Below, in pieces: positions 46,818 through 60,579 of a DNA stretch of 64,000 bases. The position numbers and the translations under genes are program-made. Origin of the DNA: Capitella teleta (taxonomy: Eukaryota > Annelida > Polychaeta > Capitellidae); the NCBI GenBank assembly GCA_000328365.1, contig KB297594.1, forward strand, positions 213,049 to 277,048, in the 5' to 3' direction. The notes beneath the pieces were generated by a model. It searched no databases. It saw only the letters and a list, made by a program, of their open reading frames with translations, and was not told the DNA's origin. Position 1 is the stretch's first letter. Each line of letters opens with the position of its first letter.

Positions 46818-48288
46818 GATGACCCACTTATCTGAGTGTTGTCGTGTTCATATGATAATCGATAAAGATGTCTCGAACCTTATCACCACGCTCTGATCAA
46901 AATTATCGGCTTCTGGGTGGTTATTAATTGAGTAGTTGAGTGAGCCACCCAGACGGTGTCACCGACCTGCTGTTACGTATTGCAATCGCTTGTTTCAAAA
47001 TTATGTCCTAAAAATGAAAGCATGCTTACGTATTACTGCATAATCTACATTGTTAAGGTATTCAACTGCATCCAGCCTGGTGGTGTACTGTAGGACTTGC
47101 TTTTCGGTTTATTTAGCCAGTTATGGGATTGCATAATGAACTATGTATACTGATATATACATGTTGCATACTTAAAAGCATTAAAACATTTTGTCCATCG
47201 AATTTTCTCCCTCTCATCTCCATCTTATCACACGACTGCCATGCACCAGGTGCATGGCCACATTGCACATCATAATTATTCCTAATTGTTCTTGCACACA
47301 ATTAGTAACATGTGAAGTCAAAGAGAACATGTTTCGTCACAATATAATGTTTACTGAGCAGTAATACAAACGAATCAATAACTTCCGCAGGTGGGAATTT
47401 TGTCAAAAAACATCAAAATCACAGAAATGGGGAGAACTTTGAAAAGTTTGAAGGTTATAATCTCAATCTGACCAATATCAAAAGACTCGTCCGGGGCCAT
47501 CAAACATAAATATATAGTCATAATTATAAGCATGCAAAACATTGATAAATACATCGATGCTATACGCAGCATCTCGGTCAAAAACAAGGCACTATACTAA
47601 TAATATCATGAGAAGGACCGGCACGGAGAAAGGAAATGCATCGTTTGGCACGTGGAGGAAATTTTCGGCTTTCCGTAAATAAAATATAATGTTATTTCCA
47701 TGGTGAGAGCTCTTTGTTACATATTAATTATATTAACACCGAGAAACGCTGTCAGTGGTCATGAAATACGGTAAAAGTAATCAACGAATATTATTAATGA
47801 TGAATTGCAGACCGGTGAATCCCCCCAAAAAAGTCTAGCTGGAATTTCTACCGGTGATTGAATGTTTCATGAGATGTTAACTGATTGAGAGTTGTTTTTT
47901 TTTTTTGGCGATGAGGACATTTTCTTTTTGATGTTCTAAATGTCATTGCTCAAAACGCAGTTGTGATAATTAACACGAAATGAGAATACAATTAACCAAT
48001 ACAAGATTCATGTACATCGCCCAACTACATAATGAATATAATCGCAGGAGCAATGAAACTGAATCATAACGTATTTAAATGCGTTATGATTTCAGCAATG
48101 CTGCAACAGTCTTAAGAAGAAAATAATGCCGCCATTTTGAGAAGATGAAGAGAAAACACAGCTAAGGTCACACTGTCTTTGGTTGCCACCGTCACTGAAG
48201 AGTAAATGCAGTCAGTCCATGAAGCTCGTAGCTCAAATTGTTGTTGTTATGAACAGCCATCATAACGTGTTCACCGAAGAAAAAAATG
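46818..48288. other. Convergent spacer between the receptor and Ig-like genes
   Basis: The two genes end toward each other. Contains an inverted motif pair at 48063-48090 and another motif at 48259-48268. No exon was recognised. Confidence 0.5.
48063..48090. promoter_or_regulatory. Inverted pair of ATCATAACG motifs
   Basis: ATCATAACGT (48063-48072) and GCGTTATGAT (48081-48090) face each other across ATTTAAAT, itself palindromic, forming an almost perfect dyad. This fits a dimeric DNA-binding protein or a hairpin. Confidence 0.45.
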
Positions 48289-50637
48289 TTAGATCTTGTT
48301 GATTGTGAAGTAGGCGGAGCCATATTCCGATCGGCCTTCGGGCGTGTGACTGTTGGCTTGACAGAAGAAAACATTTTCACCATAATTCAGGAACCTGCGG
48401 AATGATACAAAAACGTAATTAATTAATTTATACCGGAGCGCACGAAACCTTGAACTCCTCTCATTTTTAATAACTTTTTCCCTCCGAAGGGGAAAAAAAA
48501 AACGAAGTTTTATCTGAACGGCATACAGGATACAACGACCATCAATAAACACTTTTTCTTTGCCAAAAATGCAAGATTTTTAGACATTTTTTATTTTAAA
48601 GATAGTTATAGCTTCTCATCCATATCTGACAGGAGATAATTTTATATTTTATTTCCTTTGTTAATGTCTAACGTTCCTGCGTTGAAATACCGATAAATCG
48701 TTCTTCAACCCAGAAAACAGAAGAAGAAAAATAGTTTTATAGTTACACGATCATGTGGCTGCATTAATCCTGAGTGATATTGTAAAATAAATCAGAGGCT
48801 GGGAGCTAACACTCTTAAATTGGCTGGAGGAGATGGGTACCTGAAGAGGGGCGGGCTCAATCGGATGTACTTCACAATCCGCTCGTGTTCAGTTTTTCCA
48901 TCAGATTTAGTCACGTGTTGTGAAGGGCTGATCCGAACACCAGGGAATCCGTTGGACAAGGGCACCACGGTCCGGTGTCGGTACTGGATCTGTTGAACGA
49001 GAAAATGAGAAAATGATTAGAAGGTTGACATTTAGTCCTTCGAAAAAACGTTTGAAATTACGTCGGGGTTTAACTTTGATGTTTCGTTTCCATAGCAACA
49101 TAATGTCAACAAAGGAGGGAGGAGTACATGGGTCGATAGTGTGCGAATGGGATCGTTGAATACATCGCCCACTCACGGTAAACCAACTCCCTCTAACCAC
49201 GCCCTCATGGGCTCTTAAAGAGCTAAAAATAAAAGAATTATATCTTTTCTGGTTGAAAAAATAAATACATCTTGATGGCAGCGCTTGAGTCTTGGCACAC
49301 CTATTTAATAGCATAAATATTTCTATCCAAATTCAACGCCCATTAAATGCAAGATCTGCTCATTTACGAGCACAACTCTCTCGATGTGAAGAGCCCCTCC
49401 CTGAGAAAAGGCAGAGTTTTTAGAGTTAAATGTCTGAGTATTCTGGTAATTGATGTTGCGAGCACTCATCAATTGTGCCGTATTCAGGTCGTTGAGTAAC
49501 ACAGGCATTTGAATCCATTGAAAACGCCCACGCGACCAAACTGTATTGAAGAGTTAAACGCAGTGTACTTGTAGGCCAAGATACCTCGAACCTCTGCGCA
49601 GGCCTCGTTAGCACTTGGAAGAGGTAGAGCTCATTGCACTTGCGACATGCTCGCCACTACGATAGCTGCTCATCTCCTGCCGCTGCCTACCTCTTCATCC
49701 TTCTCCTTATGGCTCATAATCAAAACTCCACTCATCAACCAGCAATAAACAACCTATTGAAAATGTGATGTCTCGTAATGACGTCACAATTGGCCAGTTC
49801 GCCCTGGTATGTTTGACCTCTCTAAACGTGCCCACTTTGACTAAGTATCAACTTGTTTACCGTCCCAGTGAGTAGCGAGCCGCATACTAGGGCAATTCGG
49901 TGTTTACATATTTCAACGTCCTTGGGAGTCATGAAACTTGGGAGAATTTGTGAGTGGAGAAAAATGCGCGAAGGTTAATGAGGTGCGGATGATCGGGAGC
50001 TAAAAAACATAAGCATGTTTTGTTGCGTCACTTTGAAGTTTTGTTACGCGGAGTGATGTAAAAAACCTCTGGAATGAGTCCCCTGGCATCGTACAGTTGA
50101 TATGCGACCCCGTTTCATACACATTACACGACTCCTGTTTTACACTGCTGCTTGGTTTAACGTCGGACTAATGGTCCAGAAACACACTCGAAATGCAACG
50201 CAGGAAAGTTAAAAAAAAGTGAACAGTAATTTGGATTTGAGCCAATTCTTCAGAATCGGTTCTTGGTGTGTTTTATGGTGATCAACTTGTCAGAATGGTA
50301 ACGTGGATTACATCTGAGTACAAGTGAAAATAGATTAAATAGTTCAATCTGGCGATGGGTCGGATTAGATGAGTTTATCGTGATTGCGTAACAAAAAGAT
50401 GAAAAGAACTCTCACCCCGAAGTGGATGTCCGGCACGTGCATGGGCATGGGAATTCCCTTGGGCATTCGGACGTGGCATTTGATGACCACTGAGTCGTAG
50501 CGCGACATGTACATGTAGCTGCGATGAACGTGGACTCCGAGGGGCTTAGCCGAACGGAAGTGCCGTTTTGGGTGCTCAACTGCGCGCGCATACGTCGCGC
50601 CCAGGAGACAGGTCAGTAGTAAGTAGACTGGCAGCAT
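48289..50637 (-). CDS. Small secreted protein with one Ig-like domain
   Basis: Three exons (50637-50416, 48989-48841, 48394-48289) join in frame to 158 residues. A signal peptide (MLPVYLLLTCLLGATYARA) is followed by a single domain. Its two cysteines, in SVVIKCHVRMP and NVFFCQANSHTPEG...EYGSAYFTI, are spaced and framed like the B- and F-strand cysteines of an immunoglobulin fold (YxCxA pattern, here FFCQA). There is no membrane anchor, so the product is probably a secreted ligand or matrix protein. The ATG is one base after a splice acceptor (TTCGCAG), so a 5' leader exon exists upstream. I cannot assign it to a named family. Confidence 0.7.
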
Positions 50638-50639
50638 CC

Positions 50640-53000
50640 TGCGAATGGAGAACACACAATTTGATAATAATGTCTCCAAAGTAGAGTATCCTCAAATGCC
50701 GGTTATTGTTGAATCAATTTCACCGTTACCTTTATAATTATAAACTAGCATAGAGTACTTGAGCAGTCTATACGAGAGTGATAGGGGTTGCAAGGCAATG
50801 CATCTATTGCTTGGGGCCTATATAGTTTTATGTATTCAAGATCCAGGGTTGCTGTCACCGGCGTGCAATTCTACACCAGGTGCCACATACCTACGAAGTA
50901 CCGCATCACAAGAATGGAACTTTGCCGAACATATCGAGACCCTGGATATTCGACCAAGCACTCAAGCATTATTTGCGATGATTATTTTTAACACGTGTTT
51001 ACTCTTAAAATAGACTTTTTTTTTTCTCTTCTCATTCATTACGCTTTCATTGTGTGCACTTGTGTTCAACGGCCCCTTAATGAAGTACATGTACCTATAC
51101 AGTGAACCATGGCATATCTTGTGGTGACATTGGCGTTGAATACTAATGTAACACGTATCGAATCGAGTATAGGGTGATTAAGTGTGACGTCATGGATATC
51201 CCTTTTGCACGTGTGTGGAGATAAACAACTTAAAAATGGCGTCACTTTCTTATGGGTGGTTTTAACTCTTATATTGGTGCGTGAATTAGAAAGTAGACAA
51301 CCGAATTTGACGTCATCAATTTGTGAGCTCATATGACCTTTAAGAATCCTGCCGCGAAATCCCGACATTTCAAATCTATCCTTGTTTTGTTTCAAAGAAA
51401 TCTGTGCCCCATGGCTATAGTCACGTGACATTCTACGGCGATAAGCGCTTACAACAATAATCAATATGCGTTGTGCAGAAAAGAAAAATGAAAAGTTCCC
51501 GATATAATTTATAGATTGTCACACTGCCAGAGAGTTCGTTCACATTTGTAGGATGTGACAAAAATAAGTGACACAGAAAGTAGCGAACCGGTAAACGAAA
51601 ACGCTGCCTGAATTTTGGTCGAAAGTTTTCGTCTGCTCTAGTTTGCTAACTGGAGACACAAATGGTTTTGTATGTACGCCCAAGTGGCTTAAATACCGAA
51701 ATCTCGAGAGATTTTTTTTTATTTGCTAAAAAGTGTGCGACTTACTGAACTGATTTCGGAAGAGATTAAATGTTATTTGAGAAAAGATGGGTCAACTTTT
51801 TTAATTCGTGCAACCCAAGAAGGCTAGTCTGGGATTGGACTGTTGAAATACCATGCAGTGTAGGAAAACGGATGCATGCGTTACCCCTAAAAGACATAAC
51901 CCAGTGAGAATCATTAAATGGTTGATTATCGTAGTGTTGTGATGTTTTCTTTACTTGGTTCAATTGAATACAATTCCAACCTATATTTACGTCAACATTT
52001 CCCATGAGGCCTACGGGTTGAGGCAAACTAATTCTCGGTTTAAACCAGTATCAGACTAAAGTTGACCCGAGAAAACACGGAAAGTCTCAAATAAATCCCA
52101 TAATTGTCTTAGAAAACTGAATAAATCTCACGTTTGAACATTATTCAAGCTTTAGAAAAGACCTGCTGAAGAAATTAGGAAAATGAGGCGATTTGGACGA
52201 CGCTTTCAAACCACTGGAGGATGGTGAGGGGAGATTACTTCAGTACTTTGTATACAGGGACCGGAGGGTGTGACCCGACATGCGCTGCTGACCTATTATG
52301 CAAATGATGAGGGGTCGTGACCCGTGCAGGACAAGAGAAGGGTCAGTCCAAGTTATGTAACTATGGTAACCTTTACTTGCAGGTCATCGACTTACCGGTT
52401 AACTCCAGTGTATATGTTCAGATACAGAAATGCAAAGGTGAATGCGATGACATTTAAGCACTCACAGGTACAGATGCAATAATCAACTCACGTGTTCACT
52501 TGTTTTACTCCTCTTGTGCTAAATTCGGTTGCAATCAGAGGCCACGGGTAGCAAAATGCAGCTGAGCCAATACTTCGCGGGCTTCCTCTTTAAGTACTCC
52601 TCTCTCCTTCTTTTTTTTTTAAGTAAACTTTTTTTTTGTACCTCAATATCCTCACAGCGGACTCCCTTTGAAAATGACAACATAAAAATTCCCTTTAAAT
52701 GTTGATAACCTGTCGTAATCTGTCATAAACAGGAAAGACTAGGTGTTATGAAAAAACAACTAAGGCATTATATTCCGGTCGGTGAACTTTTGGTCGTGCC
52801 ATCGGTGCCGAAGCACCCGGAAGTTACGTCATTTGACCTAAATACCTTGAGGTCAAAGAGGGTTTCTTATAAAAGGTCATCTTATCCAGGGGCGACGAGT
52901 AACCCAATAGCTTCTTCATGATGAGAGCTGAAACGCACACAAGAGCTTGAGGTCTTGGCTGTTTGCCAAAGTGCGCAGCACATCACATCATTGTCACTGT
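50640..53000. other. Gene-poor spacer, part 1
   Basis: Upstream region of the Ig-like gene. No coding exon was recognised on either strand. Short T runs occur near 51014, 51713 and 52612. Confidence 0.45.
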
Positions 53001-56000
53001 AAAAGCGTTAATTGTCTTATAAATGGTGGATGTATGCGAGACTCTCGGGAACTATCGCGAAGCAGGCTTAAATCTTGTCTCGGCTGCTGCCTCAAGCAAA
53101 ATTGAATAATAAACCATTCTGAAATTGGTCCTCCTTTCAGAGCTATACACATGACGAGTATAATTTGTGGCACTACCTCAATTGGGCCAAGGTAGTCGCC
53201 GCGTAGTGTGCACTCGCAATGTCCTGCATACAGAGCACACCTGGTCAATCATTGACGAGTGCAATGTTTACGACCTGTTTCCAAGAAAAGAGGCCCTTGG
53301 AATGTAAACCTACGATCACATTCAATCAGGAAAGCATGCGTCATGTTTAACTAGTATTATTTTCATGTTTTGTTTTTGTGTGCAAATTTTGTTGAGAATT
53401 TCATGAATGGTGTTGCAGGATTGAGGGGTGAAGGTCGATCGGGATGAGGAATAGGGAAATATATGAGGAGGTATCTCATAAAGGTATAAAAAGAGAATTA
53501 GGCCTAACAGGTCAAAAAGGAGAAAAATCTGTGACATTATTACGGAATTCTATGAGGCACCAACGACATGCGAGTTTATCCGCCTTGGGTCACGATTCAG
53601 TCCTGACAGCTTGCGCCAGGTGCCGAAAGCGAGCAGTAATCAACACCTGAGGATCCCGGGTCAGCTCATTGGCTGGCAGATTGCCAAGACCTACTGCCCT
53701 CCTTTCCGCATGTCACGCACGTGCTGGTCGAACAGGGAGATGGCCAGCTGGCAGGCAAGTAAAGTTGGTCGTTATATCTGTACCTAAGCCAAAGGTCAAG
53801 TCTGCGAGAAACGTCTTCGCGGACAGAAGAAAATGTAAACATTGTTTTCTTCTAAATATTGTTGATTCTGATGGAAAATATGAAGAAAAAAAACAGTCTG
53901 TTTTTCTTTAATTTCCAGTACAGAAAGTTAGAGATATTGATATTGGATCTTGGTTTTATTTATTTAGTTTGTATTTAGTTCCTTCTTGCGTAGAATCTCG
54001 CATTTTAAAGAAATGTTCTCTTCATTGCATTTAAGTGTATAAAGTTCAAGAAGCCACCAGATTCGTTTGAGCATTGTGAGTATAGAGGTCCCGCACGCGT
54101 GCGTTTTTCCAATCACGTGACTTGAGTAATGGGCGATAATTGGGAGTTTATCTCTCGACCAGATTACAGGATCCAGGGCCCACCAGACGCTGGCATTTTA
54201 CGTTTGAGGACAGCAGGGAAAATTACTTTCAAAAGTCCATGAAAAATAGACCTTCTTATTTTTTTGCCCATTTTGCTCAGAGGTTACTAGTACTTGTGTT
54301 AAATAAATGTCGGGAAAAAAAATGACAGAAAATCACTTTTTATTCTAAAGTTTAAAGGAATGTCAGGGGATGTCAGATGTTGAATGAATAATTTCAATAA
54401 TGTTCGCTTTGGTAAAATAAAAATCATTTCTTAAGTGGTCGTATTCCTTAGGTACGCCAGTGGCAAGAGCTATTGAAATTTGAAATTCGATAATATGGCG
54501 ACAATTTTTATCTACTCATCTGCCCAGGATGTACGACCGCGGTGTAAATGAACGCGAGAACTAATTATTCAATATAAAATCGATCGCATATAATGATACT
54601 AAGTAGCAACGTTAGAACTTTCTTTGAACAAACCTATTGCTCACCTCACAGAGCGCTCAGCTGGCTTTCTTGCAAAACGAAATGAAAGAAAAACCAGGTA
54701 CCTGCTACCTTAGTTCTTCGAAACGATGTCAAAATCACGCAATGGTCGTTTTTTTTTCCGCATCCCATCAATTGATGAATTGCGCTGCGGGAGGGGCGAA
54801 TTGGGGTGAGGAATGAACTGGGAATTTCTTGTGTTTACAATAATTATTGATTGCAATGTGTTACATAATCTGAAATCTTAGTGACACCAACAGAGCCGAC
54901 TGCTCTTTTATGAATACGAGACGCTCAGAGATTTGAAGAATTCCTCCTTTGTTTGATATCGTTTCGTGTGCAATTTGTTTCCAGTGCAGAACGGTGACTA
55001 AAATAGAACTCAACCTAATAGGCCCTACGGCATAAAATACAAGGCCCAATTTCTACTTGGGAGGCGGTCTTTCGCGTCTAATTACTCATTCAACTTGACT
55101 CAACTGCTCAAAACTAAATACGGTTATTTTTCCTTTAACCAACTTAATTCTCGACAGAACAGTGTCAGCAAGGCTTTTGAAGTTTTTCAATTCAAAGGCA
55201 CGAGTTTTTTTTTTTTTTTAATGAGCAACAAGTGCATATTTTTACAGAACATTAGTGACGTTAAATCAACACTAAAATTTTGTTCTGCTTAGGGGAACAC
55301 AATTTAGAACGAAACACAGATAAACCAACTAACCTTTCAATCACACAGAACAATGGTTCCCCGCAATTGGACTCGATGCTGTACTTGACTTGGATTTCCC
55401 GAAGACTTCCGAAGGAGCTCGCGAAACTTCGTGAGTGATCGGTTGTTGTGTTGAGTGAGAATTACTGTGTGCTTTTAAAGTCTTCTAACTGCGCTTAAAT
55501 AGTCTGCGAAGAGGCTGCATGCTTGGGAGGCAGGGAAAATTCATCAATGAGCGATGATTCACTCGTTGAATCACGCTGCTCGCCAAACACTCTCGTAAGG
55601 CGATCGCCACATGGCCTCCACAGTGGTTAGGAAACCGGAAGTGGAATTGACCGGAAATGAGGCGAGATGAGTGTAGAGGAGGAGTGAGGAGAGGGGGATT
55701 GAGAGGGTGAGGAAAGAGGATTTTATTGATATAGGGAAATGAGGGAAAGTAAGGGATGATAATAAGGTGAGAATTCTGTGCATGAAATGATTGAAATAAA
55801 AGGCAGTAGAAATGCAGAATAATGAAGAGAGATGATTGAGCAGAGATCCATTATTCACATTTTGTGTCTGCAGGTGACTTATAATCTGAGGATGTTTACA
55901 TAATCCCCTCAGGTGCCTATATCTCGCATTTATGGCGCTTCCCCTTCCTTATTTCGCGCTCAATATCCCGACACCATGCTGTTACATAATTGCTGCGGAT

Positions 56001-57535
56001 GAAGCTAAGTGCTCCCCATAGATGCAGACCGGAGGAAACCTGAATGGGGAAATTCCCTTGTTGCTATTTTTACATACACGTCATTCCATGGATCCGGAAT
56101 TCTAGGAACCAGGAAATCGATCAGTCAGTCATTAATTGATCGCTTCAGCAGGTCTTTCTTTCCGGGATGATCGCATTGAGCGAAAGTTCTTGGAACAAAA
56201 CCCTTAAATTATGTCGTAAAAATATATCCATCGCCCGAGTAAGCCGAAGAAACCCACAAAACTCTTCAAGGGGAAAGAAACCGCGTCGAGAACTTTGGCG
56301 CCAATTTGGGACGAAGAATTGGGCCGAAATTTCTTCGCTGGTAACTTGCACGACACGACACATCGGCTGCATTATCAGCTGATCATTTGGCATTGAGGGC
56401 TCAATTACCAATGGTATACATTATATACGAGTGCATACATTCGTTTGGAGGGCGTTCGCAAATCAAACCGAGTGAAGGTGTTCCGTAGCAACCGCCTTAT
56501 CACATGGATAGGAATAAATGCTGAATTTATGGCATTGGCCCTCAGCATAGAGCCTTACTTCATGTGCTGTACATGTGCTGTTAATATACAATGTACATGG
56601 ATGTAGTCACATATTTTAGGTACTTCTTGTACACTGTATATGCAACAGTGAGGTAATTACTGAGTGTCATGCGCTTACTTGTAAATCACTCATCAGATAT
56701 CATTTACAAAGCATGACTTAATCAGTTTTTATAACTGAAATTTACAACGAAAAAAAAAAGTCACTGAATGATGCATATTGACAAGGAAAAGAAAAGCGAA
56801 GAGCAATTTAGCAATTTTGCAACCAGTTTTCTTCGACACGAATTCGTCGACAGATAATTATGCATTCTGCCAATTCATCGCATTCTTCGGTTTCTTCCCA
56901 ACCGCTCCCTGCGGTCAACCATACTACCCATTACTCAAGTGGAAGCAAGTGACCTGTGGTATGCCGAGATCATTATCGGTTAGCCATAAACACTGAGAAG
57001 ACCTTGAGAATGACCTCTTATACACATGTATCTGGGATTGTATTAACTCATGTCCATTCGTCTTTATTTATTTTTTTTATTTTTTTTTCATGTTATTCAC
57101 AGGGCATAACATCGAGGAAATGGCAAATTTTAACATTTCCACTCGATACAAATCCGTAAAATTAAAGAATAGAATATATTTTCACCGGTGCTCAATTGGT
57201 TCTAAATTGCCAGACCAACCAAGCCTTCGGACCTTGTCCATTTGCCGTGCATGTAGGCATCAGTGTGATCACCGGCGGGCGTTATGCTTTGCGATTATCA
57301 CAACTATACGGAGTTTACTAACAGCTAAGTGTAAGTGTACTCGAACGATACAAAGACTGCTTTTTCCCCTATGACCATTCTATGTACACCGATACACACG
57401 CCCATGTTGTATCACAATATCGTAGAACATAGGAAGTGAATGTCACAGCAAATAATTCCATTAAATATGTCACATCCGTTATCTTCTGACTCTATATCGC
57501 CTGTCCCGCAATGAACAATGAGCTAGCTATATTCT
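53001..57535. other. Gene-poor spacer, part 2
   Basis: No exon, RNA gene or complete transposon was recognised. Open frames at 53444-53650, 55571-55858 and 56145-56411 lack family motifs, and the middle one is low-complexity GA-rich sequence. Confidence 0.45.
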
Positions 57536-57538
57536 GAC

Positions 57539-57611
57539 GCAAAAAAAAAAAAAAAAACAAAAAAAAAACAAAAAAACAAAAACAACAACAACAACAAACA
57601 AACAAAAAAAC
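57539..57611. repeat. A-rich low-complexity tract (A runs with CAA units)
   Basis: A19 is followed by A-rich CAAA and CAA units. It could be a retroposon tail, but no matching body was found on its left. Confidence 0.8.
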
Positions 57612-59555
57612 CCCGGATTTTGAGGATATGGACGGTTCGCTCATTGACCCCTTTAATCTTCGATCTTCCATTCAGCATGTGTCGTGTTCTCGTGACTTGT
57701 ACCGATTGAGTCGAATGTCCAAAACAAGCGATTACATAACGATGATTACAACATCTGAATCAAGCTAGAGTCCATCGTGTGGTCAACTAGAAATGCACGA
57801 CTCGGCGATTTTCCCCGATTGGTCAGCGATGACGCATGCGCATTCGTCCCACCCCCTTCTCTCCCTCTTTCCTATTTCGTAATGCAGAGACAAAGGACTT
57901 TGTTGAAACCTATCTTGCACGCATGTCACAAACATTTCACTGTACCCAGGATAACAGGCCCGAGTAATCTATTATTTATGCAACAAACAGAAACTTTGTT
58001 TGAAGGATTTTTTTCTTCTTTTTTGTTGATGGAAAGGTCCTTGTACGAGGTGAGCACAGTCCACTCACCGCCTTGAATGCTTATTTCGAAACAGTTACCT
58101 CCTCCGTAAGCAGCAGGTGAATGGAGGTGAGCGGTACTTTGTGTTCCCAATAACGCTCAGGTTTAATATTCAGGGTAAATTATGTCCTCTCCTGGTTATA
58201 ATCAGGGTAAATTATGTTGTATCTTGTGTCACGGCTTCTCAAAATGGATGAACCTCATCATAATTAACTATTAATCCGAAAATGATTGGCCAATGATGCA
58301 TGTGCAATAAGGACGTATTTGATAGAGGGTTAAAAATATAAGCAATTCTATGCATTGGTTTATGCAAAAATATCAATTGATGCATATTAATTACCAAATA
58401 CAGTTTGTCCTCAAGGAAAAGGAGTTGCTCGTGAAACGGAACATAAATCACTTGGACACCTGGCCAGGTAACCGATCCAGGGGCCTCTTTAGTTCTTGGA
58501 AAATCGCCCAGTCTCTTTTTATGAGGTCACACCAGTTGCCAGATCAAGAGCGAACCGCATTCGCGCTCATGTTTTGCACCTCTTCACCTGTGCTTCTTTA
58601 TGTTTTCCGAGAATACATTTACATATTGTACTTCTACCTGGTTATGAGGTAACGTCTGTAGGTTAATGACTACGCTCTACAGGTGAGCTGCTCGATGCGC
58701 GCTGCCTCGATGCTTTATGGTTTTTCGAGTGAAAATGCGGTGACTATAACATCGAAGCGGATTCCGCCAGTGAGTCCGCGAAATTAATGATTTTAATGGG
58801 CGGTTTAATGGTGTTGATCGGTCTAGAATCATGCTGAAATAACTGCATGATTACATATGTATATACAAACACATAATATATAAAAATATATAATACATAA
58901 AATGAATTATAGTATAAAATAGTGTGCATTTATCACAAAAATTGAAAGAACCGATGACGAAAGATTGTAGAAACTCGCAACATCACATGACAATTATACA
59001 TGTAATCAAAATCGAGATTAAATTGAATTTAAATTGAATTTCAGTTCAAAGACTTGGTCACATGATTCCGGCTGGAACGGAAGTATATTCATAGATGGAC
59101 TAAACCAAGGCGAAAATATACTTCTGCTACATGTATATGATGCATAACGGTACTGATTATTAACGATACTAATTAGCAATTGCACTGAACCCTCTATATA
59201 ATTGACTAGCTCACTTATGTCATCTCTCGTATGATACTTAGAACCTACTGTCATATGAACCTAGGATAGGTGACCTAGTGACATATACATCCATGTTTGT
59301 TTTGTACATCGTTCCATCGAAGTATATAACATGAAGTAATAAATCATCACAAGCAATAACATATTATATCTCTGACGAGTGTTACTTACTATATGTATAC
59401 GATTACACACAATTGTACAGAGTACATCATAAAGCTCGGCGTTCGCAACTTCCTGATATCGGTTCCAGAATGTGACCAGACCTGGGCCTATGTTCGGGTA
59501 TTATGGAGACACAATTGTCAGTTGAATCACAGTTGAGAACTGGTTTTTATTATTT
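57612..59555. other. Gene-poor spacer, part 3
   Basis: AT-rich; no gene recognised. Confidence 0.45.
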
Positions 59556-59559
59556 GCTT

Positions 59560-60570
59560 TCAACTTATACAATGATTATTATATGCCAGGTGAGAAATAA
59601 ATAGAGTCAAATGAAATCGATCGAGTTGGTCACTACAGGGTGCTTCGTTTGGTACAGGTATCGGAATCACAGGCGCCTTCACATGCTGCTGTATCTTGGA
59701 AGAGTGACAAGCGACATACCCTTGGCACCAAAGGGCAATGTCACAATGCATTCGATGCCATTCGTTGGGAAGCTCGACAGCCAGTGTGAGATAAGGCATG
59801 GATACTGTCGAACACTTTGAGCTGTAGACAAAATCAACATCTTGGAAGTGGAAGTCAGTGATTGCAGTACGGTAAACCTAAGTATCTATACAAGATTTTT
59901 GAGCACCAGCGAACTGCTGGTAATCTATGCCGATTGTAACACTGTTGATGGGGATCCTAGAAAGGCAGTCTACCACCACCTTAGATGATCCACCACAGTG
60001 CTGGATGCGACTGATGTATTCGCTTAAGACAGAAAGATGTTGTTGCTGGCGTGATGACAATGAATCTGCCTTCTTTGGGAGGGCTTGGACCAATGGCTTG
60101 TGGTCAGTTAGAAGAACACAGTCCCGGCCCTCAATCATCGGGAGGAAATGTCGCACAGCAAGGTATGCTCCTAAGAGCTCCCTATCAAACACGCTGGTTA
60201 TGGCTGTTTTTGATCGTCCTCCGGGGCCACGGCTATTTGATGGTATCCATGAATGAGATCAATTTTCGAAAAAAAATGTCCTTCATGAGAATCTTGAACA
60301 AAAATTTTGAATGTGTGGAATAGGACATAATGTCAGGAACAGACGGCGATAATCCCCACATGGTAGCCAGTCTCCGTTTTGCTTGGGTACCTTATATAAT
60401 GTCGAAGACCACTAACTGCGGGATTTTCTGATTACACCCATCTTCTCCATGTTAAGAAATTCACGTTTTGCGATGGTCAACTTCTCTGGTGACAAACATC
60501 GTGGCCGGGAGAAAACTGGAGTTCCTATTGTAGGTATCTGATGGAATTGGCTGACAGCCATGTAGCACGT
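59560..60570 (-). mobile_element. Ty3/gypsy LTR-retrotransposon pol fragment (fossil)
   Basis: Reading leftward, the minus strand carries parts of a gypsy-type polyprotein in family order: the start of reverse transcriptase (about 60340-60570), an RNase H part with LLTDHKPLVQAL and DCLSRI (59878-60192), and an integrase zinc-binding and early core part (59560-59800). It is broken, with several interruptions and internal loss. No gag, LTRs or flanking repeats were found. It looks like an old relic. Confidence 0.85.
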
Positions 60571-60579
60571 TGTCTATCG

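Noticed and set aside
53444-53650. 68-residue basic open frame
   Set aside because: No homologue recognised, no splice or poly-A context.
55571-55858. 95-residue minus-strand open frame
   Set aside because: Low-complexity GA-rich sequence read as Leu/Ser-rich; no gene context.
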